Of a DNA stretch of 48,691 nt, positions 16,069-22,728 are shown piece after piece (position 1 is the first letter of the stretch; every line of letters begins with the position of its first letter). This DNA is from an uncultured Pelagibacteraceae bacterium (GTDB taxonomy: Bacteria; Pseudomonadota; Alphaproteobacteria; Pelagibacterales; Pelagibacteraceae). The translations under genes were made by a program, and so were the position numbers. The DNA lies in assembly GCA_902555435.1 (NCBI GenBank), contig CACDRL010000010.1:1-48691 (forward strand), in the 5' to 3' direction. The notes beneath the pieces were generated by a model. It did no database searches and had not been told where the DNA came from. It saw only the letters and a list, made by a program, of their open reading frames with translations.

Positions 16069-16944
16069 TTATTTTTTCTTCTTTAATCTAGCAATTAAGC
16101 CTGAGCTATCCCAACGATTTCCACCCATCTTTTGAACCTCAGCATAATAGCCGTCAATAATTTCAGTAATTGGAACCGGTGAACCATTTCTTTTCGCTTC
16201 TTCAATTACGATTGCTAAATCTTTTCTCATCCAATCTATTGCAAAACCATAATCAAATTTATCATCCGTCATAGTTCGATATCTATTTTCCATTTGCCAT
16301 GATTGAGCTGCGCCTTTAGATATTGTTTCCATAACTTTATCCATATCTAATCCAGCATTTATTCCAAAGTTAATTGCCTCAGACAATCCTTGTACTGTTC
16401 CAGCAATACACATTTGATTCATCATTTTTGTAAGCTGTCCACTACCACAAGGACCAATTAGTTTTACCTTTTTGCTATAGCAGTCAATTACAGGTTCAGC
16501 CTTTTTAAATACTTCTTCATCACCGCCCACCATAACAGTTAGTATTCCGCCTTCAGCACCAGCTTGTCCTCCAGAAATAGGTGCATCTAAAAAACTAAAT
16601 CCTTTTTCATTTGCTTCTTTATTTAACTGTCTAGAAACCTCAGCTGATACAGTTGAGTTATCAATAAAAATAGATCCAGCTTTTGCTGTTTTGAATAATC
16701 CGTTTTCACCTGTTGCTACCTCTCTTAGATCATTATCATTACCAACACATGTAAAAATAAAATCTGCGCCTTCTGCGGCCTCTGCAGGAGTATCTGCCAT
16801 TTTACCTTTATATTCGCTAATCCATTTTTCAGCTTTAGATTTTGTTCTATTAAAAACAGTTACATTGTGTCCGGCTTTTGATATATAACCAGCCATTGGG
16901 TAGCCCATAACCCCAAGACCTATGAAAGCAACATTACAAGTCAT
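16069..16944 (-). CDS. NAD(P)-dependent beta-hydroxyacid dehydrogenase (3-hydroxyisobutyrate/tartronate semialdehyde reductase type)
   Basis: 291 residues. The Rossmann motif GLGVMGYPMAGYISKAGH, the substrate-site DAPISGGQAGAEGG and the catalytic-Lys motif GSGQLTKMMNQ are all present, in the family order. Such enzymes interconvert small beta-hydroxyacids and semialdehydes (3-hydroxyisobutyrate, tartronate semialdehyde, glyoxylate/succinic semialdehyde). No pathway gene nearby decides the substrate. It is divergent from the MFS gene, start codons separated by only 11 bases, so the promoters must lie inside each other's coding sequence. Confidence 0.88.
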   Translation of the reverse strand: MTCNVAFIGLGVMGYPMAGYISKAGHNVTVFNRTKSKAEKWISEYKGKMADTPAEAAEGADFIFTCVGNDNDLREVATGENGLFKTAKAGSIFIDNSTVSAEVSRQLNKEANEKGFSFLDAPISGGQAGAEGGILTVMVGGDEEVFKKAEPVIDCYSKKVKLIGPCGSGQLTKMMNQMCIAGTVQGLSEAINFGINAGLDMDKVMETISKGAAQSWQMENRYRTMTDDKFDYGFAIDWMRKDLAIVIEEAKRNGSPVPITEIIDGYYAEVQKMGGNRWDSSGLIARLKKKK

Positions 16945-16955
16945 AATTTTTTTCT

Positions 16956-18164
16956 ATGTTTAAAAGTTTAAGTTTAAAAGTAATTGTATTTGGATTTATT
17001 TTTACATTTTTTTCTAGTTTTGGACAGAGTTTTTTTCTTGGACTTTTTAATTCTGGCATAAGAGATACCTTGTCTATTACTCATGGACAATTTGGCTCAA
17101 TTTTTGCTTCGGCCACATTGCTTAGTAGCATTATTTTTATATGGTTAGGAAAAAAAATTGATGATGTAAATGCATTTAAATTTTCTTTATTTGTAATTCC
17201 GCTTTTAGCTTTTGCATGTTTTTTCTTTTCTAAAATTTACTCAATACCATTTTTATTTGTTGCAATATTTTTAATGAGATTTTCAGGTCAAGGAATGATG
17301 TCTCACACTGCAAGTACTACAATTTCAAGATACTTTACCAAGTCAAGAGGTAAAGCTCTAAGCGCAGGTTGGTTTGGATTGTCTTGTGGTGAATTTATTT
17401 TACCTGTTTTGACTGTTTATTTATTAACTTTATATACTTGGCAAAATATTTGGGTAACAATTTCAATTATTGTAATTTTACTTTTACCAATAGCTTCCTT
17501 TTTTTTAATTAAAAACTTAAGTTTAGACTCAAGAGAAACAGACAATAACCAAAAGCAATTAGATAAAAATATTAAGCAATGGACAAGATTAGAAGTTTTA
17601 AAAGATTATAGATTTTATATAATTAGTTCAAATATGCTTGCAATGCCTTGGATTGCAACAGGAGTTTTTGTTTATCAATCCTATGTGACTAGCTCAAAAG
17701 GTTGGGGTGAATTTACTATTGCTCAATCATTCATGTCTTATTCTATTTTCACAGTTTCAACATTGTTATTGGCAGGTCCATTGATAGATAAATTTAGTAG
17801 TAGAAAACTATTAATTTATATGAATATTCCATTATTATTATCTACATTTGTAATTATTTTGTTTGATTCATCTGTTACAGCATTTGTTTTTCTTGGATTG
17901 ATTGGAATCTCTAATGGATTTGCCAACGTATTAGGTTCAGCTACTTGGGCTGAAATTTATGGAGTGAAACATATTGGATCAATTAAAGCTTTAACTACTG
18001 CGTTAATGGTATTTTCTACAGCATTTGGAACTGCTTTGTTTGGAGTTTTGATTGACATTGGTTTTTCAATTGAAAAAATTGCCGTTGTTTCTGCGATTTA
18101 TATATTCTCTTCTTTAGCCTTGTTATTTTTAACAAGAAAAAAGCTAAATCCTATTTATATATAG
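16956..18164 (+). CDS. Major facilitator superfamily transporter
   Basis: 402 residues with twelve predicted membrane segments. The loop between segments 2 and 3 ([15 protein letters not shown]) and the matching one in the second half ([17 protein letters not shown]) follow the MFS pattern, and the start [20 protein letters not shown] resembles monocarboxylate/nitrate-type carriers. Substrate unknown. It may form a functional pair with the divergent dehydrogenase, importing its substrate, but that is only an inference from position. Confidence 0.85.
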   Translation: MFKSLSLKVIVFGFIFTFFSSFGQSFFLGLFNSGIRDTLSITHGQFGSIFASATLLSSIIFIWLGKKIDDVNAFKFSLFVIPLLAFACFFFSKIYSIPFLFVAIFLMRFSGQGMMSHTASTTISRYFTKSRGKALSAGWFGLSCGEFILPVLTVYLLTLYTWQNIWVTISIIVILLLPIASFFLIKNLSLDSRETDNNQKQLDKNIKQWTRLEVLKDYRFYIISSNMLAMPWIATGVFVYQSYVTSSKGWGEFTIAQSFMSYSIFTVSTLLLAGPLIDKFSSRKLLIYMNIPLLLSTFVIILFDSSVTAFVFLGLIGISNGFANVLGSATWAEIYGVKHIGSIKALTTALMVFSTAFGTALFGVLIDIGFSIEKIAVVSAIYIFSSLALLFLTRKKLNPIYI

Positions 18165-18171
18165 AAAACAC

Positions 18172-18198
18172 TTGATTTTTTTTTGCCTCAGGTATAAA
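18172..18198 (+). promoter_or_regulatory. Candidate sigma-70 promoter of rpoZ
   Basis: TTGATT at 18172-18177 and TATAAA at 18193-18198, 15 bases apart (slightly short). The start of transcription would fall about 18204-18206, only a few bases before the ATG at 18208, giving a nearly leaderless mRNA. No Shine-Dalgarno sequence is present in the bases before the ATG, which agrees with this. Confidence 0.5.
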
Positions 18199-18207
18199 CA
18201 ACCGGCC

Positions 18208-18744
18208 ATGGCTAGAGTTACTGTTGAAGATTGTATTGATAAAGTGGAGAGTCCTTATGAATTAGTTTTAGTAGCTAAGGAAAGAGCTACTCAACTTAAT
18301 GCTGGTTTAGAACCAACAATTGATAGGGACAACGATAAAAATACAGTGATATCTTTGAGAGAAATTGCTGAAGAGAAAATTAAAGTATCCGATTTAACTG
18401 AAAGCGCTGTTTATAAACTTAGAAAACATGTTGAGCAAGTTGATGAAGGTGTAGAGGATGACGAAGATATAGGTGATGATTTTGAAAATCTTTACAAAGG
18501 CGAAATTTCAAAAAGTGGAACTCCAATTTTACCATCTAAAAGAGCTAGAAAAACTCCAGAAAAAATCCAAGTATCTAAAGAAGATTTAGCTGAATTGTCT
18601 GAAACAGCTGCACCTGAAGTTGATTCTTCAGTTGGTCAAGAGACTATGAACGAACAGGGTGAAGTTTCACTAGATGAAGTTTCAGAATCAGAAAATCAAG
18701 AAGCTGATGTTGCTTCAGAAGATCCAGAAGCTTCAAACTCATAA
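18208..18744 (+). CDS. rpoZ: DNA-directed RNA polymerase omega subunit with long acidic C-terminal tail
   Basis: 178 residues counted from the ATG at 18208, whose product [20 protein letters not shown] is the invariant omega start; an upstream in-frame extension to 18172 would add 12 residues unlike omega and would run over the promoter. Residues 1-65 carry the RpoZ core ([27 protein letters not shown]). Omega helps fold and hold the beta' subunit. After about residue 80 the protein becomes a low-complexity, Glu/Asp/Ser-rich tail of about 100 residues, much longer than usual for omega. It is followed after 24 bases by dusA. Confidence 0.92.
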   Translation: MARVTVEDCIDKVESPYELVLVAKERATQLNAGLEPTIDRDNDKNTVISLREIAEEKIKVSDLTESAVYKLRKHVEQVDEGVEDDEDIGDDFENLYKGEISKSGTPILPSKRARKTPEKIQVSKEDLAELSETAAPEVDSSVGQETMNEQGEVSLDEVSESENQEADVASEDPEASNS

Positions 18745-18768
18745 AAAAATAATATAAAGTCTTAGTTT

Positions 18769-19761
18769 ATGAATAGGTTAGTATCAGTTGCTCCTATGAT
18801 GGACTGTACAGATCGTCATGAACGATATTTTTTAAGACAAATATCCAAAAATATACTTCTTTATACAGAAATGGTTGTTGATGAAGCAATTAACAGAGGC
18901 GACAAAAAAAAATTACTAGAATTTAATATTAAAGAAAAACCTGTTGCTCTTCAATTAGGTGGATCTTCACCCAAGTTACTTGCAGAGGCAACAAAAATTG
19001 GAGAAGACTTTGGTTACGATGAGATCAATTTAAATTTAGGTTGTCCAAGTAGAAAAGTAGAAAAAAATCGATTTGGTGCTTGTTTAATGAAAGAGCCTAA
19101 CTTAGTTGCAGATTGTTTAACTGAAATGCAATCAAAAACCAACTTACCTGTAACTATTAAAACTAGAATTGGATATGATAATGTAGAAGATTACGAAAAC
19201 TTGCACAATTTTATATCTACTCTTAATTCCACAGGTGTTAAAACTTTTATCATTCACGCAAGGAAGGCTATGCTTGGTAAGTTTACACCTAAACAAAACC
19301 TAAACATTCCACCTTTAAAATATGAGTTTGTTTATAAATTAAAAGAAGATTTTCCAAATCAGGAAATAATAATTAATGGAGGAATAACTTCTGTAGATCA
19401 AATTAAACCTCATTTAGAAAGAACAGATGGAGTTATGATTGGAAGAGCTGCCTATCATACACCTTATTTGTTAGCGGACATTGAGAGAGAAATTTTTAAT
19501 AATGATGATATTCCTAGTAGGCAAGATGTTATTGAACAGTTAATTCCTTATGTAAAAGATGAACTAAAAAAAGGAACCAGATTAAACCAAATCATGAGAC
19601 ATACTTTAGGTTTATTTCACGGCCAATCAGGAGCTAGTCATTGGAAAAGATACTTAAGTGAAAATATGTGCGTTAGAGATGCAGATGTAAAAAAAATTGA
19701 TCACATAATGGATAAAATTAAATACAACAATGTTGATATGAGAGAAGGTCAATCTGCTTAG
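18769..19761 (+). CDS. dusA: tRNA-dihydrouridine synthase A
   Basis: 330 residues. The TIM-barrel motifs of Dus enzymes are present: SVAPMMDCTDRHERYFLR at the N-terminus (DusA-type PMMDWTDRHCR equivalent), VALQLGGSSP, NLNLGCPSRKVEKNRFGACLM with the catalytic Cys, IKTRIGYD, FIIHARKA and IINGGI. It reduces uridine 20/20a in tRNA D-loops using FMN and NADPH. RKAMLGKFTPKQN matches the DusA-specific region. It is probably cotranscribed with rpoZ and runs into the TauE-like gene. Confidence 0.92.
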   Translation: MNRLVSVAPMMDCTDRHERYFLRQISKNILLYTEMVVDEAINRGDKKKLLEFNIKEKPVALQLGGSSPKLLAEATKIGEDFGYDEINLNLGCPSRKVEKNRFGACLMKEPNLVADCLTEMQSKTNLPVTIKTRIGYDNVEDYENLHNFISTLNSTGVKTFIIHARKAMLGKFTPKQNLNIPPLKYEFVYKLKEDFPNQEIIINGGITSVDQIKPHLERTDGVMIGRAAYHTPYLLADIEREIFNNDDIPSRQDVIEQLIPYVKDELKKGTRLNQIMRHTLGLFHGQSGASHWKRYLSENMCVRDADVKKIDHIMDKIKYNNVDMREGQSA

Positions 19762-19807
19762 TTTAATCTTAGCAAATGAATACATCTATATAGTTTTATT
19801 AACGGCT

Positions 19808-20587
19808 TTGACTGCAATTCCAGTTGGGTTTGTAGCTGGTCTTTTTGGTATTGGAGGGGGTCTAATAACAGTACCATTTCTTTATTATATATTTGGCGAA
19901 CTTGGAATTAACCAATCATATATAATGCACTTAGCGGTAGGAACTTCTTTTGCAATAATAATTCCAACATCAATAGTTTCAGTTTTAACACATCATAAAT
20001 TTAACTCAGTGGATTTTAATGTAGTTAAAAGCTACGGTATCTTTGTAGTTGTAGGAGTTGTTTTGGGAACAATATTTGCTGCAACTTTTAAAACAAAATC
20101 TCTAGTACTTTTCTTTTCAATCGTAATATTTTTTTTAGGAATTTACATTCTTTTGATTAAAGAAAAAGAACAAAATGTAATTTCTGAAATGAAATTATAT
20201 TTAAAAATTATACTTGGTTCGATTGTTGGATTTATCTCAGCTATAACAGGTATAGGTGGTGCTGTTATGAATGTACCAATTCTTAAATTTTTTGGTTATT
20301 CAATTAATAAAGCAATTGGTAGTGCTGCAGCAATTGGTTTTTTAATTGCATTGTTTGGAGCTACAGGTTTTTTAATTTCAGGAAGTTATTTAAAAACAAA
20401 TTTACCTTTTAGTATTGGATTTTTAAATGTACCAGCTTTTTTGATTTTTATTCCTATTACAACTTTTATGGCAAGACTAGGTGCAAGGACAGCTCATAAA
20501 ATAGATAAAAATAAAATTAGCAAATTACTTGGTATTTTCTTAATAATCGTAGCAATTAAGTTTTTCTATGAATACATAAAATTATAA
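19808..20587 (+). CDS. TauE/SafE family membrane transporter (start uncertain)
   Basis: About 259 residues from a TTG at 19808, with seven to eight membrane segments. The two TauE signatures are visible: GFVAGLFGIGGGLITVPFL near the N-terminus and GFISAITGIGGAVMNVPIL in the middle. The family exports or imports sulfite, sulfonates or other organic anions. The start is doubtful: the hydrophobic reading frame continues upstream without a stop to 19742 but contains no ATG, GTG or TTG before 19808, and no Shine-Dalgarno precedes the TTG. An ATG at 19776 is in another frame and stops after five codons. See findings. Confidence 0.8.
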   Translation: MTAIPVGFVAGLFGIGGGLITVPFLYYIFGELGINQSYIMHLAVGTSFAIIIPTSIVSVLTHHKFNSVDFNVVKSYGIFVVVGVVLGTIFAATFKTKSLVLFFSIVIFFLGIYILLIKEKEQNVISEMKLYLKIILGSIVGFISAITGIGGAVMNVPILKFFGYSINKAIGSAAAIGFLIALFGATGFLISGSYLKTNLPFSIGFLNVPAFLIFIPITTFMARLGARTAHKIDKNKISKLLGIFLIIVAIKFFYEYIKL

Positions 20588-20589
20588 AC

Positions 20590-20991
20590 ATGTCGTTTAA
20601 ATTGGATAGGAAATTTTTAAAGTCTTCACATCATATAACAGATCTTAAATTATGCACTATTAGGCTAAACGATAATTCTAAATTTCCATGGCTAATTCTA
20701 ATTCCTAAAAGAAATAAGATTAACGATATGAGTGATCTCAAATCTAAAGATCAAATTCTGTTGATGAAAGAAATTGTTTATGTAAGTAAAATAATGAAAA
20801 AATTATTCAAAACTTCAAAACTCAATGTAGAAAAAATTGGAAATATTGTTCCTCAGTTGCACATACATATTATTGCAAGAAGTAAAAAAGATTTTTCATG
20901 GCCATTATCTGTATGGGTTGTTAAAGGTAAGAATTACTCACAAACAGCTCTAAAAATTATGGCAGACAAATTAAGGAAAGCTCTAAAATAA
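20590..20991 (+). CDS. HIT-domain protein
   Basis: 133 residues, soluble. The C-terminal QLHIHIIARSKKDFSWPLSVW is the histidine-triad motif of the subfamily in which the first His is replaced by Gln; the remaining HxH includes the nucleophilic His. HIT proteins hydrolyse nucleoside phosphoramidates or dinucleotides. It starts two bases after the stop of the TauE-like gene, so it ends the rpoZ-side gene run. A bidirectional terminator follows at 20995. Confidence 0.85.
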   Translation: MSFKLDRKFLKSSHHITDLKLCTIRLNDNSKFPWLILIPKRNKINDMSDLKSKDQILLMKEIVYVSKIMKKLFKTSKLNVEKIGNIVPQLHIHIIARSKKDFSWPLSVWVVKGKNYSQTALKIMADKLRKALK

Positions 20992-20994
20992 AAA

Positions 20995-21024
20995 GAGGTG
21001 ACTTCAGTCTCCCTCCATCACCTC
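20995..21024. terminator. Bidirectional intrinsic terminator between HIT gene and pgm/manB
   Basis: GAGGTGA (20995-21001) pairs with TCACCTC (21018-21024), 7 bp with a 16-base loop that can form a small inner stem (GACT/AGTC, 21000-21009). On the plus strand it is followed by AATTAATTTTTT. On the minus strand it is followed by TTTTTATTTT, a better U-tract. It separates two convergent genes and can stop both. Confidence 0.75.
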
Positions 21025-21094
21025 AATTAATTTTTTAAATGATTCTTTAAAGATTTATGAACACTTATTAGTTGAAAATTAACTTTATTAAGTA

Positions 21095-22549
21095 TTAAAT
21101 TTTTTGATCGTATTCGCCTATTTTCCCAGTTTTTTGAAGTAAATCGTCAATAAAATCAAAGATTTTCTTCTTTCTGTCATCTGAAGTTGGGCTTTCAGTT
21201 ACAATCACCAATGAAGGTTTATTGGATGATGCTCTTATTAATCCCCATGATCCATCTTCAAAAGAAAACCTTACACCATTAACCGTAAGAACCTCAGTTA
21301 TTACTTGATCATCAATTTTAGTTTTATTATTTTTTATTTCTTTGACTTTATTAACTAATTCTTCAACTACTAGATATTTTTCTTCATCTTTACAAAAAGG
21401 AGCCATCGTAGGTGTTTGATAAGTATTTGGTAAATCATTAATGATTTCACTCATTTTTTTATTTTGATTATCTAATAAATGACAGACATGAATTGCTGAA
21501 TTAATTCCATCATCATAACCATATCCCAAAGGTTGATTAAAAAAGAAATGACCACTTTTTTCAAACCCTGCTAGTGCTTTTTCAGTATTAACTTTTCTTT
21601 TGATGTGAGAATGACCTGTTTTCCAATATATAGTTTCACAGTTGTTTTCTAATAGAACATTATCTTTTGAATATAATCCAGTAGATTTAACATCTACCAC
21701 AAACTTAGAATTTTTATGTTTAGTAGACAAGTTTCTTGCTATTAATAAACCAATTTTATCAGAGAATATTTCGTTACCTTCATTATCAATAACACCAACT
21801 CTATCTCCATCACCATCAAATCCAAAACCTATGTCTGCATTATTATCTTTAACAGCTTTTGCAATTGCATGAAGCATTTCCAAATCTTCTGGATTTGGAT
21901 TATACTTTGGAAAAGTCCAATCTAATTCACAATCAAGCTCAACAACATCACAACCAATTCCTCTTAAAATATCTGGCGCAAATACTCCAGCAGTTCCATT
22001 TCCACATGCAACTACTGCTTTTAATTTTTTATTAATCTTATTACCATTAATTAAATCATCTTTATAAATTTGTTGAAAATTCTCTATTTTTTTTTCATTA
22101 CCCTCACCATTAGAGAATTTTTCATTTAAAGTAATTTCCTTTAACTCTTTCATTTCATCACCAGCATGAGTTAAGCCTTTTTTGATACCCATTTTTACAC
22201 CAGTCCAACCATTTTCATTATGGCTTGCTGTAACCATAGCAACTGCATCTGCATCTAAATTAAATTGTGCAAAATAAACCATAGGAGACAATGATAAACC
22301 AATATCTTCTATTAGACATCCTGTTGACTTTAATCCTTTTTTAAGAGAGGTTTTTATTTCTTCACTGTAAGAGCGGTAATCATGTCCAACAATAATTCTT
22401 GGATTATTTTTTTTGGTATGAGCCTTTATTTGTGTCCCAAGTCCTTTACCGAGATTCTCTATCCCGGCTGAATTTATGTCTTTCCCATACAACCAACGGG
22501 CGTCATATTCTCTAAAACCATAAGGATCTATTTTTAATTTTTCACTCAT
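21095..22549 (-). CDS. Phosphomannomutase/phosphoglucomutase
   Basis: 484 residues with the four-domain alpha-D-phosphohexomutase layout: FREYDARWLYG at the N-terminus, the phosphoserine loop TASHNENGWTGVKMG, the metal-binding DGDGDR in GFGFDGDGDRVGV, the sugar-binding GFEKSGHFFF, and the phosphate-binding RASSNKPSLVIVTES near the C-terminus. It interconverts hexose 1- and 6-phosphates for envelope glycan and nucleotide-sugar synthesis. The sequence does not decide between mannose and glucose; many members use both (ManB/AlgC type). It is transcribed alone, divergent from nrdA, and ends at the shared terminator. Confidence 0.9.
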   Translation of the reverse strand: MSEKLKIDPYGFREYDARWLYGKDINSAGIENLGKGLGTQIKAHTKKNNPRIIVGHDYRSYSEEIKTSLKKGLKSTGCLIEDIGLSLSPMVYFAQFNLDADAVAMVTASHNENGWTGVKMGIKKGLTHAGDEMKELKEITLNEKFSNGEGNEKKIENFQQIYKDDLINGNKINKKLKAVVACGNGTAGVFAPDILRGIGCDVVELDCELDWTFPKYNPNPEDLEMLHAIAKAVKDNNADIGFGFDGDGDRVGVIDNEGNEIFSDKIGLLIARNLSTKHKNSKFVVDVKSTGLYSKDNVLLENNCETIYWKTGHSHIKRKVNTEKALAGFEKSGHFFFNQPLGYGYDDGINSAIHVCHLLDNQNKKMSEIINDLPNTYQTPTMAPFCKDEEKYLVVEELVNKVKEIKNNKTKIDDQVITEVLTVNGVRFSFEDGSWGLIRASSNKPSLVIVTESPTSDDRKKKIFDFIDDLLQKTGKIGEYDQKI

Positions 22550-22605
22550 TTATCCACTACTTACTCTTTTTATGTTAATTTCCTTAAAAAAATTTTATTT
22601 TTTTA

Positions 22606-22634
22606 TTGATAATCATATTGTCGCGTTCTATAAA
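22606..22634 (+). promoter_or_regulatory. Sigma-70 promoter of nrdAB
   Basis: TTGATA at 22606-22611 and TATAAA at 22629-22634 are separated by exactly 17 bases, close to consensus. Transcription would start near 22641, giving a leader of about 88 bases to the nrdA ATG. The -10 hexamer lies wholly inside the LexA-type GTTC-N7-GTTC element. Confidence 0.7.
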
Positions 22635-22639
22635 TGTTC
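22625..22639 (+). promoter_or_regulatory. LexA (SOS) box of the alphaproteobacterial type, nrdAB promoter
   Basis: GTTC (22625-22628), seven bases, GTTC (22636-22639). GTTC-N7-GTTC is the established LexA-binding direct repeat of Alphaproteobacteria. It covers the -10 hexamer of the nrdAB promoter, the expected place for a repressor. The lexA gene itself is not in this window. The match is exact in all eight specified bases and sits at a functionally sensible position. Confidence 0.7.
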
Positions 22640-22655
22640 CATTGATTAAACGTTT

Positions 22656-22671
22656 ATTTAGTATACTAAAT
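22656..22671. promoter_or_regulatory. 16-bp perfect palindrome in the nrdAB leader/promoter
   Basis: ATTTAGTATACTAAAT is a perfect palindrome lying just downstream of the predicted transcription start. It is even-length and centred between 22663 and 22664. It overlaps a smaller palindrome TAAACGTTTA (22647-22656) by one base. A dimeric regulator, possibly NrdR, could bind, but it does not match the NrdR consensus well. Confidence 0.5.
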
Positions 22672-22681
22672 CAAAGCGCCT

Positions 22682-22696
22682 ACAACATATAGTTGT
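22682..22696. promoter_or_regulatory. Inverted repeat ACAAC-N5-GTTGT upstream of nrdA
   Basis: ACAACATATAGTTGT: 5-bp arms around ATATA. It resembles NrdR boxes (ACA...ATAT...TGT character) but is 15 rather than 16 bases. Its centre is about 25.5 bases from that of the preceding palindrome, not the about 31 usual for NrdR box pairs. A weak NrdR candidate. Confidence 0.4.
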
Positions 22697-22728
22697 TTTC
22701 GCAAAACTAAAATAATATAATAATTAAT

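Noticed and set aside
18172..18207. Twelve-residue N-terminal extension of rpoZ
   Set aside because: The extension is unlike omega proteins and overlaps the -35/-10 elements; [11 protein letters not shown] at 18208 is the normal start.
22646..22660. CtrA-like TTAA-N7-TTTA upstream of nrdA
   Set aside because: Imperfect second half, and such AT-rich patterns are expected by chance here.
22682..22696. Firm NrdR box call
   Set aside because: Length is odd (15) and spacing to the other palindrome does not match the usual pair; kept only as a weak candidate.
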